A DNA stretch of 64,000 nucleotides from the NCBI GenBank assembly GCA_015680685.1, contig MNCI01004792.1, positions 747,725 to 811,724 on the forward strand, read 5' to 3'. The notes under the pieces were generated by a model. That model was not told the origin of the DNA. It saw only the letters and a list, made by a program, of their open reading frames with translations, and did no database searches. This DNA is from Gnetum montanum (taxonomy: Eukaryota > Streptophyta > Gnetopsida > Gnetales > Gnetaceae). Below are positions 31,350 to 42,853 of the stretch, in pieces (positions within the stretch are counted from its first letter, which is position 1; every line of letters starts with the position of its first letter). The position numbers were made by a program, and so were the translations under genes.

Positions 31350-33780
31350 ATGGATTTTTCAACTACTGCTACCAATGCCTCGAACGTGGAAGTTCCCTTC
31401 AACGTTGAAGATACCATCACGGTTCAAGGCACTACTAGTGCCAAACAATCACTGAACCTAATTCTAGAAACATGTCAATCTATTAGAATCCAAAATCGAG
31501 AACCTAAGGGATTGGCCCAGCAACAAAAGTATTACATTTTCCTCTGTGCAAAGGTGCAGGCCAATCTACCCTTAGACGTACACGAACTAGAGGACAAACA
31601 TAGCTTCGAGTTCACTTATTGCAATGGGAAGGAGTTTGTTCCTACTCCCAATGTTTCTTTACCTTTAACACAAGTGTACCAAAGGCTTCTAGACCAACTA
31701 ATCTACTTGGCTAGGCTTAGGGAGCAACAAGACACAACGTCCAACCAAGATGATGCTTTCCTAGATAGGCAGGAGGAACTTGATTCCCAATTTGATGAGG
31801 GAGATCCAATTGGCCCCACTCCTGTTCCTCCTACCCAGTCTTTCTGGGCCAAGCCGTCCTCTCTTACCACTCCATTTGTAATTATGCCTATGCTTCCACA
31901 ACTTGTGATTACATCCGCTATGGGTAGCCACGCCAATCTTACGGGGTTCCAACACCCTCTTTCGGCTACAGCTACTATTCCTTTGTAGACTATTCAGCAG
32001 TCTATTCCTATAGCACATCGTACATCAATCATGGCTACCCTACCACATGTTCATACCATGCCTATTTCACAAGCATATGTGACTTATATCTCTATTCCTA
32101 CATTCACGTATGTTCCACCCACTATGGCAGGCCTCGGCCTATCCACATGATGGGCCCCATTTGCTTCTTTACCTACCTCACAATTGTCGCAAATGTTGCA
32201 CTACATGCGCTCTCAAATACACCAAGCCTCGTAGCTAGCATAGCCTAACATGGGGTTGTGGTGTATGCTGCTGGTGACACAAGCAGTCTACCTAGCAGCC
32301 CAACCTGCAGTCGTCACCTTAACAACACCACCTGCTAGGTGGTGGATAACACAAGTAGCACCACTCACAGGGGTCGTCCCAATGGTACCACTAATGGTTC
32401 AAGTCGTCGCCTCCGCCATACCAAAGGTGGAAGCTGCCCCTGTAGCTCCCTAGCCATCCATAACATCGTTGGGTTTAGACCAAGCATTTCAACTCATCTA
32501 GACCCTCACTGAGGAAATCAAACACCTCAAAGTTGCTGGGTTTGACACGGTACAAGTCATGGACATCTACCAAGATGACCCTATTAGCCCTACAATCCCT
32601 ACTTTAACGTTGCCCCCAAGGATGTCTCTCCTACACCTCACGAAGTATGATGGGGAGGGAGATCCTAATGTACATCTTGTCACCTTTAGGTCTGAGTCTT
32701 TGCTATTGCAACAATGGCCACACACAATCATTCGTGTCTTTTCCATGTCTTTAGCTGGGAAAGCATTGGACTGGTATCATGCATTTCCACACTCATCCAT
32801 ATCAACTTTGGAAGAGCTATTGACCCAGTTCGTGATGCGCTTCAAGTACAACTTGAAGCCAAAAACCATGTTGGACCAGCTAATGAGCATAAAGCAAGAT
32901 GCTCTAGAGCTGGTCCAAAAGTTCATTCAACGATGGAGTACAACCCTTAACAAAATCTGCGAGCCCATCGCGGAGGCCCACCTGCTGGCCCTTCATCAAG
33001 TCTAAACTATACTATCTTGCTCCTCACTCTCTTAGTTAGGCTTTCACCCAAACTAAGAGCATACAAGACGCTTTCAAGGAAAGCAAAGACCTGGCCTACA
33101 TCACTTACAAAAGCACCTTCACAAATAAGGATAAGGATAAAGCCCCGACAACCATAGTAGCCACTGTGGCAACTAAGGTCAAGCCCAAACCTCACAACAA
33201 TAGTAGAAAAAACAATAAGAATCTAGCCATACCTATGGCTAACCCCACACCCAAATAGGGCCACGTGCCGCAACCTGCTGTGCCTACGCCTGAGACACTT
33301 GCACAAACCAAACCCAAATTTGAGCACAAAGAATGCTCAGAGTACACCCCACTACCTCTAAGGCCTTCAGAGCTTCTGAAGTAACTGCTGGTAGTGGGAT
33401 ACATCCAGCATAAGCAGATGTCGGAAGAGGAAAAAATGAGACATCAATGCTACTATAAGCTCCTTAGGAATCCCTCTTTGGCCCTACCCAATGAGCCTCC
33501 AGTTCCTAGGGGTTTCAGGCTAGACAGGTTTTATGACTACCACCAACAATGTGGTCACAACATGGATTATTGTTTGGCATTACAGGATGACATCCAAAGA
33601 TTAATCAACCAAGGAAAACTGGTGCTAGATGAAAGCAACCTAGTACACCCTAAAAACAAATCTATGTATGTCTACATGAACCCCCTCAATGCCAACAATG
33701 CTAATTACGTTATCAATGCTATCGGCATTGACAGTGATCCTAGGCCACCCCAGCAGCCGTTCGTGGTCTGTGTGCCTTAG
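31350..33780 (+). pseudogene. Gag of E2, broken
   Basis: It starts MDFSTTATNASNVEVPFNVE and is open for 212 residues. After stops it continues through a Pro/Thr-rich linker to the core at 32559-33005 (LTKYDGEGDPNVHLVTFR, GKALDWYHAFP, STLEELLTQFVMRFKYNLKP, VQKFIQRWSTTLNKICEP). It then runs through a basic segment and the knuckle-bearing frame 33394-33780 (FYDYHQQCGHNMDYCLALQD; the first Cys of the knuckle is Tyr here). It is the best-preserved gag of the three family E copies but still has several stops. Confidence 0.85.
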
Positions 33781-34301
33781 CGTAGTGCACCAACACCACC
33801 AATGATTGGTCCAAGCTTGCAGCAGCCATTAGTCCTGAAAGTTCCACCATGGGCATCCACCTTTGCACCACCTATTAGCAGAGACACCCAGTCCCATCAA
33901 TTAACACCTCTAGCTCCATTCGTCATTAGGGGATCGACACCTTCGATGGCCCCTATCTCGCGCAACAAAGCTAAATAGCCTCCTCACCTCGCAAGGCAAG
34001 AAGTCCACTTGGTGGGTGAGACGTCGAAGGGAGGTACCATCAAGGGTATCCCCAAGTATATGTCTTTGACCCTTGCATTTTCACCTTCATCCCAAAGAAG
34101 AAGGTTGACATGACTATGTAGCCTGCATCACCCTACCGACAAGGATTTGAACCCAGATCCAAAGTCACCTCTCCTCAGGAGATTCGTCTTCTGGGACAAA
34201 TCAGAGAGGAGGAAAGTGTCCAGCAAGGGGGTGGCCAAGACCTTCTAGACGTCCTCACCTAGGTCAAGCAAGCTCCAAAGCAGAAAAATGCCACACTGAG
34301 C
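33781..34301 (+). other. E2 linker between gag knuckle and protease
   Basis: Pro/Thr-rich coding remains with stops, matching E1 25571-26128. No domain is recognised. Confidence 0.5.
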
Positions 34302-35009
34302 TTGTACGACGTAATCATTACATCTCTACCCCACTACGAGGCTCTAATCCGCATGTTAATGGTAGTTTCGGTCGACGAGAACATGCTAGTGGAAGAGGAA
34401 GTAATCCATTCGGTCATGCTTCCCTCTATACCCGTGGATTCTGTGACACCTCAGTTGACTTTTAGTGATAATGCCATTAGGGAAGACCCCGAAGGGGGTT
34501 AGGTGACTACGGTGCCTCTCTTCATCACAATTCGGGTCAGCCAACATTGGATCTGAAGGGTACATGCTGTTGATGGGGCTACCACAAACGTCATTCCTTT
34601 CCCTATTGTGGACAAGTTGGGATTGGTTGACTAGATCAAACCCACAATGACATCATGTCTAAGGTCCTTCAATGGGGCATGTGTCCTAGTGAAGGGCACA
34701 GTTCACGTAAACTTCATAGCAGGGGACCAGTTCCCCATAGACGCGACATTCATCGTGGTCAAAGAAATGCCCAAGTTTAACCTGATATTGGGAAGATCCT
34801 GGTTAGCATAACTTATGGATTTCTCCTCACCTATACACCAGGAAATCCACTTACAATATGCAGGTAGGGAGGTGGTGATCCATGGTGATGAAGTAGCGAC
34901 ACAAGCAATTAGTAATGTAGACATGGAGCAGGGCTCAGAGGTCACAACCTCCAAGAGTGAGGTGCCTACTCATGCATGCATTAACCATCCAACGAAAGGA
35001 TCGGCCTAG
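34302..35009 (+). pseudogene. Aspartic protease of E2, broken
   Basis: It starts MYDVIITSLPHYEALIRMLM as in E1. The active-site region reads VDGATTNVIPFPIVDKLGL (first Asp kept, Gly-Ala kept), then FNLILGRSWLA, a stop, and SSPIHQEIHLQYAGREVVIHG. Stops also lie near 34501 and 34637. Neighbours are gag upstream and the spacer array immediately downstream. Confidence 0.8.
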
Positions 35010-35159
35010 CGAGCTGAATTCCAAATAGAAAACACATGGGTTGAGTTGCACTTCCAAACAGAGGATGATGATGTAAACGAGGACCCTGGTGAAACACCTC
35101 GGCCTTATGCTCCAATCAACCCATGACGGGTCAAGAGGCAGCTATGCATAGCATAGCAA

Positions 35160-35590
35160 CCCTACTGCTTGCTGTCCAGTCGCTATCCCTTGTACATCTG
35201 CTGCTTCTTTGCTTTATTAACATGTCATCCTTTTGGCATGCTACGCTATGGCCCAAAATGGCCTAAAACTAGCATCGTTGCTTTCTTTGCTTTGTTAACA
35301 TGTCGTCCTTTTGGCATGCTACGCTATGGCCCGAAATGGCCTAAAACTAGCATCGTTGCTTTCTTTTCTTTGTTAACATGCCATCCTTTTGGGATGCTAC
35401 GCTATGGCCTAAAATTGTCTAAAACTAGCATTGTTTCTTTATGCTTTGTTAGCATGCCATCCTTCTAGCATGCTATGCTACGGCCCAAAATGGCCTAAAA
35501 CTAGCATCATCGCTTTTTTCTTTGTTAACGTACTATCTCTTATGGCAATTGCCCGAAATGGCCTAAAACTAGCATATGAAAGCATGAAAA
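35160..35590 (+). repeat. Spacer repeats of E2 between protease and antisense gene
   Basis: Five units of about 70-75 bp with 'ttgttaacatg.c.tccttttggcatgctacgctatggcccaaaatggcctaaaactagcat'-type content. Because each unit is similar, open frames run through several of them (35169-35468), but unit lengths vary, and coding is not supported in E1 or E3. Confidence 0.8.
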
Positions 35591-35743
35591 CTTCACATGA
35601 TACACTAGTTAATGCAAAATCGATTTCTTTTTGGAAGTCTTTTATTTTATACAAAACTTTCGCCTATTGGCAGTGTTTGCAAAACTTTTACAAAATTTCA
35701 ACATTTCAAAATTTCAAGAATTTCAAAAAAAAATCCCATGCCA

Positions 35744-38700
35744 TCATGGGTTGTCTCTGTTTGCATCGTCCTCGTCACTTGCCTCTACATCATTTACTTG
35801 TGCATCATCCTCCCCCGCGTTGCCTTCTACCGGTTCTTCATTCCCTCCCTCTATGGGCCTTACACCCTCATTTGGAGCCTGCATCGTAGGAATGAAGTAG
35901 TTAGTTAGGGCAACAAACGTAAACTATAACATAGCATGAGCTTCTACATAGTAAAGTGACTAACTTGAGAGGGGCCTGTGTCAGTCTCAAAGGGTATCTG
36001 GTCTAGAACGAGCCTGAGGCGATGCTAGACCTCCTCTATTGTGATGTTCATCCAAAACCTGTTGCTAGGTTTAGCATTTGTGGCAGTGGCTCTCTCCCTT
36101 TCCACAGTCATCCATCTTAGAGGTCCTAGGAAAAGGGAGGTTGTTGCGATCTCTCCTGTAGGAAGGTCCACTTTCAAGTCAGAAGATTCCGTAACCTTCA
36201 CCTGCTCTTTGAACTTAACATAGGTCTCAGAAGCATTGATGGAATTCACAAATGCTTCATACGTGAATGCCTCCATAGCAGCATCTTTGTACAATTTTTG
36301 ATGGGTGTCATTCTCTAGCTTGTACATGTGTTTGTGGTTTCTCTAGGTTCGCCCCCATTCGAAAACCTTGGCACTGATATCTTTCATGTATTGACACTTC
36401 TGAGCCAGCAAGTCCATCTACATTTTCTATTTGATTATCTCGCTAGTGGATTCAACATTATGACATACAACAATCCAAAATATGGTATAGTTGTCTACAA
36501 CCTTACGCTAGTCCTCAGCATCAGGGTTATCGTTTACGAGGAACTTGTTCCTCGACTTGAGATCTTCCACCTCAGTGACCAGGTCAGCCTCTCTTTTCTC
36601 AGCCCTTTGGACAAATTCTCATAGGTCCTCATTGATGGGCTTATACTCCCACAGGGAGTGTGCCGAGTGCAACACACACTCGTAAGCCTCATTGAATGTG
36701 TGACAAGGCACCTCAATCATGTTAGGTGAGAGTGTAGGCATAGCACCAACTTTCATAGGTTGTGTTGGGTCCCATTTGAGCTGAAAGGCTACCTCAACAC
36801 GAAGAGCGTAATAATCACATTAGCATAGCAAAATCAACGAACTCAAAATTTTTTAGCGTAACAACATAAGGGCATTTGATATTGCTACTTACCCACATCA
36901 AGGTTCGCCTGCTGAAGGCATTTGATCATGTCATCAACAAGTCCCTGCACAAACACAAACTTGTCAAGGATCTCAACCCATGACTCTGCATGAATCGGAG
37001 GAGGTCCTACAGGATCAGCAGTAGCACCTGTTACATGACTAAGCATATTAGCAATGGCCAAAATGGACTACAATAAGGTAGACATATCACCGAACTCACA
37101 AGCATTTGACTACGATCTTTCTTCTTGCTGATGCAAGATGATGGTGGTAGCCTTGGTGGAGGGCCCTGCCAGGTTCATATGAGCCCCTTCCACATGCGCT
37201 GGTGCCTTTCCTTTTAAGAGACCAGCATCTTTTTTATTCAAGGGAGGCACCTCTTTGTTGATAGAAGACTCCCTAATGACAAGAGCCCCTGCCCGAGAAA
37301 TAGGAGCTCCCTTATTTTTGATAGGGCCCGTTTCCTTCGAAAATGGGGCCCTCACATTTTCATTCGTCTCCCTCATCTTAGGGGCTGACACTTATTCATC
37401 ACCTTCTTCTTCTTCTTCCTCTACTAGCAAAGATACATGTTTTTGTTGGTGCAAAACAAATTAGCTCAAAGCGGATGCTACACTACGCTATATCGCCTAG
37501 CATAGCATAGCGTAGCAAACAATAGCAAAGTAAGCATTACATGAAAGTATTTACCAATGGGGGGTTGCATCCTTTGCAGCTTAAGCTATAGTCTTCATTC
37601 CTCCTCTTCCTCCACACGAAGGGTTTCCCTAGCTAGGGGATGTATCTTCCTTCACAACTCCTTGGGCACAGTCTCAGCTATGAGATGCTCCCCCTGCATC
37701 ACGCTACCGGCTCTAGTAGGGGGCATCTCTCCCAAGCTGTCTTGGCCACGAAGGCTATGAGCCACCAGAGATTTGGTCGTTACAAACAACGACTCCCTAA
37801 ATACTTCTGAGGGATCTTGGGCTCATGTGGTCCAGAGGATCTAGTGAACCCATACCTTGGGAATCTAGTTGCGATTTCGCAGAGCCTAGACTCCATCCTC
37901 TTGAGCCACCATAAACTCCACGAAGCACTTTAGACAACCTATGTAGAAGGCATAGTGTATGTTGGAGTGGGACTCCGTTTTTTCACGAATCCCCAAAATC
38001 TCAGCCTACAAGCCCTTACATAGGAAGTTGGCCTAGTTGTAATAGGCCCCTTCTTCCATAACCTCCTGCATTATCTAGGCCTACTCGATCCCTAGGACCT
38101 TCCCTTGGGTGATAAGTTGTAGGAATGCATGAGCACAAAAGACCAGGTAAATCTCCATGGTAGGGCCGTCCTTAAGCTTATCCATGGGGAGACCTTTTTG
38201 CTCCTTAACAAGCCCCAACCACTCCTCAATATCCTTCTTCTAAAGGGTCAACTCCTTCTTGCACTTTGACTCTATGGGAATGCTATCGGCAGGAACACCA
38301 AACAGTTCCATGAACAACTGGTCATTGATGTCAATGACCACCTGCATGTCCCGTACATGCATGCAAAAATGACCCGCCCTCTCAGAGAAGGACTTGACCA
38401 GGGAAAGCATCTCAACAGTAGGAACACTCAGATTCAGGGCCATGAATAGATCCATAAGCGCTACCTTTTGGATGTTCTTGACCAAGGAGTCCAAGGCCCC
38501 CTAGTCTAACCAGTGCTGGCTCTCTTCTACTTCATCGTATTTGAAGTAGATGTTTGTTCCTTGCGTCTCAACGGTTACCACCGTCACCTCCTGGGGCTTC
38601 TTTGCCCCTGCAGAAATTTTCCCAAAAAGTGCTTAGCATAACGATGCAAGAAATACAAGGATTGAAACAACACTTGATCATACAACACTTATTGTTTGAC

Positions 38701-40161
38701 CCACTAGGTCTATATGGTAACGGGAATAGCGGGAGTTCAACCAATAGCTTCTTCAACTGTGACCGGTTTGAAGGGTTCTGCCCACTCCTTATCCAGCCAA
38801 ACCTTCTCCTTGCACTGGTTGTAGGGAACATAAAATGTGCTTGGGTAGGTATGGTATTCTCCCCCGCACTGACTGATCACACCCACCCGTAGGTTCTTAG
38901 CAGAAGAGAACTCTCATAGGGCTAGTTGCATTGTAGCCAGTAGACCCGATCGATCGTGGATCCCATCATCATTGATAAAGAACCTAGTGAAAAACACATA
39001 CTATTAACATTCAACCAATATAGCCAGCATTGCACAACACAGCAGATCAAGGCTACAAAAACCCATCCTCCAACATAATAGACAGTCCCATGTGGGTTCT
39101 AAAAGCACGTCACCATGTAACGTGTGAGGAACAATGTGTTGTAATGGTGGTAGCAACTATGTTTAGGCATGTCCAAAATCCAGGCTAAATACCTTAACTC
39201 TGTTGAGTGTTGGTTGGATCCCTCTCCCTACCTACTTGTGATTGCCTCATTGGTAAAAAACCTCAGAATGCCCCGCCTTGCCCCAGGCAATAGGGCTTCT
39301 GTTATACCGGATGCCTCCTCCTCCTCTAGGGAAGACCAAATGATCACAGTGAAGTGGTCGAGGAGGAATTGGAAGAAGTCCCATGCCCCTTCCCTGAACT
39401 AGACCCCTTTCTCCCCCATACATATTTGGAGAGGAGGAGCATTCGCCACAGGTCTGCTCATATGGCACAGAACCCCTCTAATCTCCAAAAAAATAAGCCT
39501 GGGCCTCGGCCCTGCCCTACATGACATAATCAGTGAATGTTAGCATCATACTTAAAGGAAATATACACGCAATGTAGCAACATCTAGCAGTCCATGTATG
39601 TAGCGTAGCATAACCCTCGGCCCGTACATACCATAGCAAGGGTGTGAAAGCCTAGCGTAGCAAGAACATGTGAATGAGCCTAGCATAGCAACAAAAAATT
39701 GACAATATGCTCTAACAAAACATGTGTCCCATTGCTGCATCACACATAGCCTAGCCCTCCTAAGGGTTTTACATTATAGCATGATAGGGCCAAGTAGCTT
39801 AAACTACCCTAGCACCCACGGTTATGGAAACCGAGGCATTGGTGGTTTCTGCAGCCTCGCATGCAACCACAACGTAACGTTTATGCATCTGCCATGACCG
39901 AAACGGTGACAATGGTGATGCAAAGGCCAAAATGACATGACCATAGAACACAAGTAGCCAAGAATGGATGCAAAAAAAACAGGATACAAAACAAGAGTAG
40001 AGAAAAAAAGAAAGCGCAAAACAAAGAAGTGAAGGATACATAGTAACTTATGGGGTCAACGGTGTGCTCTTCCGTGCCAAAAGGCATGCTTGTGGCACAT
40101 GCTCCAGGGTCTTCTTCACCTCCTCAACCCTTGCAAGCACCAAATGAGTCTTAGGAGCCAT
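35744..40161 (-). pseudogene. Antisense intron-containing accessory gene of family E (E2 copy)
   Basis: Minus strand, opposite to E2 gag and pol, colinear with the E1 copy at 19820-24242 and almost the same length (4418 against 4423). It starts MAPKTHLVLARVEE (40161). The second exon reads MHKRYVVVACEAAE. The FCP1/NIF-like exon reads LEIRGVLCHMSRP and GAWDFFQFLLDHFTVIIWSS (about 39500-39240). Next comes SLVKSFSERAGHF...QLFMELFGVPADSIP (38494-38240), the basic/Pro linker (37391-37110), the C-terminal frame KLENDTHQKLYKDAAMEAF (36327-36025), and an acidic last exon ending DDANRDNP at 35744. Splice acceptors such as ggtag before 'cctttcagctcaaatggg' are kept. Stops are frequent. Preservation of start, exon borders and end in two copies argues for a real gene in the ancestor. 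Confidence 0.65.
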
Positions 40162-40310
40162 TATCATGCTTGCAGATTTACACCTTTTGCTATAAAAACT
40201 CACTTTTCTAGTCTATTAACACAATTTCTTCGTGCTCCAAAATTGCCTTGTGCTTCAATGTGGGCTCTGCGCTTTCATGGTGAAAATGGAAAAATTTCCA
40301 AGGTTTAATC

Positions 40311-40320
40311 CCTATTTATG
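40311..40320 (-). promoter_or_regulatory. TATA-like box of the antisense gene (E2 copy)
   Basis: The minus strand reads ggccataaatagggattaa, about 155 bases upstream of the ATG at 40161. It matches the E1 position. Confidence 0.5.
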
Positions 40321-40489
40321 GCCGCAATGACAAGATGGGGAAACTTGCCCCTCTCTCTCCCCGATTAATGCAGAGCACATCGTACCACGTAGCATGCTCA
40401 CCACGCCATCATAACACTATTAGCATTAAAGCCTTGACACGCTTCAAGCCAAGTACTTGCCTTCCAGAAAACAAAAAAGAATATATATT

Positions 40490-41040
40490 TGTTTTCAATT
40501 AAGGGTCTGAAAAGACCTTAAACCAATAATCTTGGAAATCGTAATACAACCGATCTGAAAAGACCTTAAACTAGTAATCCTAACATAGTTGCACCTCTAA
40601 CAGTCCAAAAAAGACCCTAAACTAGCAGTTTCAACTTGTTACGCTCGCAGTCCGCAATGACGTTAAGCTAGCAATACCACATTCTTACATGGGTGGTTTT
40701 CACATCTTCTTTTACATTGGTGGCATCACATTTTCTAGCGGTTTCGTGTTTTCATGTCTGTAGTTTGTATTTGCTCATTAATGATTTGGTACTTCTCATA
40801 CTTGAAGTTTCCCGTTCCGCATGCTATTACTTTGCATGTTAAGATTTTGCATGTCGCAATTTGGAAGTCCAAAATGACATTAAACTAGCAGTTTGGCATT
40901 TGCATATTGACAATCACACAACTTCACACTTTACATCAGCAGTTTTACACCTTTAGCAGTTCTACACTCTTATGCCTTAGCAGTCTGCCATGACCCTAAA
41001 CTGACAAACTTGCAATCTTTACATCATCACACTTCACAAG
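40490..41040 (+). repeat. Spacer of E2 between antisense gene and pol
   Basis: Repeats of 'gaccttaaactagta' and 'gacattaaactagcagttt' occur every 45-100 bases. It is the counterpart of 19100-19480 in E1. Confidence 0.7.
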
Positions 41041-41129
41041 ATGCATCTAGTCATTGCTTTGCAAACTTTCATTACACACAATCTCTGCCAATAGATGCCT
41101 CTTAACCAGGCTTTCATTTTATGTTGGCA

Positions 41130-42280
41130 GGTTGAGCAAGAGATGGAAACCCATCGCGACCTTTTCACGCCCTTAACGTTAGCAGGGCCACAGGGCAAGC
41201 TCACAGGATAGTTGAACCCCAACATGATTGACTAGGGGTCAACCACAACTAGCACTATAGCAGCCTTAGAAGCATCCCCAAACTAGCCCAAGCATCTGGT
41301 CCAAGCCTTAGACTTAGGGACCAGGGATGTAACCAAGGACCCTCTCGTCTAGATGCCCATCACCACATCAAAGGGGAAGGTGAAGACGTTGAAACTCAGC
41401 TTCCTCCTAGACACACAAACGCACAAAAACGTAGCTAAGATTCTGCAAGATAACATCGATGTCTTCGCATGGTCGTACAATGACATGCCAAGTCTAGATC
41501 AGTAGCTGTTTAGCACAACATCATCCTAGACCCACACATGAAGGAAGTCAAGTAGAAGGCTCGCAAAGTTAAGCCAGAAATCACACTAGCCATGAGGGAT
41601 GAAATCACCAAGCTATACCAAGCAGGTTTCATCTGCGTGGTCGATTATTCAAAGTGGGTATCCAACATCATCATAGTTTCAAAGAAAATGGGAGGAATAC
41701 GAATCTGTATAGACTTTCGGGAATTGAACAAGATGACAATCAAGGACAACTTTCCACTCCCAAGCATTGATTAGCTCATCGACACCATGGCTGGTCATGC
41801 TCTACTATCCTTTATGGATGGTTTCTCTGGATACAACCAAATCTGCATTAACCCAAAGCACCAGATGTTAACAACCTTCATAACCCCATGGGGGACCTTC
41901 TACTACACCATAATGCCTTTCAGGCTCAAGAATGCTAGAGCAACCTACCAGGGAGCCCTGACTTATATTTTTAGTGACTACATCCTAGGAACATTAAATG
42001 AATACGTGGATGATATGGCAGTCAAGTCCAAGGAGGCAATTGATCACCCACGCGATCTACAGGTAGTCCTCAAATGTTGCCAAATGCACAACTTATGCCT
42101 TAATTCTAAGAAGCACGTCTTCAGGGTGAAGACTGGATGCATGTTAGGGTTCTTAGTATCAGAGGCCGGAATACAGGTGGACCCTGACAAAGTCAAGGCC
42201 ATCGTCAATCTAGCACCTCCCACAAACCTTAAGGAGTTACGTGGTTTGCAAGGTATAGTGCAATTCATTCAAAGGTTTAT
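41130..42280 (+). pseudogene. Reverse transcriptase of E2
   Basis: A degraded upstream segment with DVFAWSYNDMPSLD (about 41460-41505) leads into AMRDEITKLYQAGFICVV, IRICIDFRELNKMTIKDNFP, LLSFMDGFSGYNQICI, TTFITPWGTFYYTIMPFRLK and EYVDDMAVKS. The catalytic YVDD is intact. A stop at 41773 separates two long frames, and upstream stops also exist. E2 therefore has a better RT active site than E1, but not an intact frame. Confidence 0.9.
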
Positions 42281-42853
42281 AGCAAGGTTGACCGACAAGT
42301 TATATCCCATGCAACATCTTTTAAAGAAAGGGGTTAACTTTGAGTGGACAACCCAGTGTCAACAAGCCTTTGATGACCTAAAGAAGGAACTCTCACACCT
42401 CCCGACTATGCATCCACCACAAAGGGATAAACCCTTCTTTATCTACCTCACCACCTCTAATACATCTATCATGACACAACTATGTTAGAAACGAGACAAC
42501 GGCTCTGAGATACCAGTGTATTATCTGAGTCATGTGCTAATAGCACACGAGGAAAAATACAATGAAGTGGAAAGGAATTGTCTGCCCTTAGTGTTTGCAC
42601 TAAAAAAGTGGTGGCATTACCTATTCCATGGTACAACAAACATCATTTTCAAAAGCAATATACTTCAGGCTATCACCAACAACTTATACAAAAGTAGCAA
42701 GATAGCCCGATGGAAGGAAATAACCATGGAATTCAATTTACACTATGTAAGTCAATCATCAACAAAGGGTCAAGCCATAGCGACCCAACTCATAGCCTCG
42801 CAAGTCGATGACCAGGAAACCATAGACCCCAAATTCCCAGACAAATACGTTAG
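42281..42853 (+). pseudogene. RNase H (gypsy type) of E2, cut by N element
   Basis: It reads TDKLYPMQHLLKKGVNFEWT, FDDLKKELSHLPTMHPP, FFIYLTTSNTSIMTQL, stop, then VYYLSHVLIAHEEKYNEV, ERNCLPLVFALKKWWHYLFH and ARWKEITMEFNLHYVSQS, and ends IDPKFPDKYVS at the GTTAG target site. It continues as archaeal-type RNase H at 55775. Confidence 0.8.
42849..42853 (+). repeat. Left target-site duplication GTTAG of the N element
   Basis: GTTAG at 42849-42853 is repeated exactly at 55775-55779. The interrupted E2 reading continues across the insertion. Confidence 0.9.

Noticed and set aside
35169-35468. A 99-residue repeated hydrophobic frame that could be a membrane protein
   Set aside because: It is a read-through of the spacer repeats; the corresponding arrays in E1 and E3 are not open.
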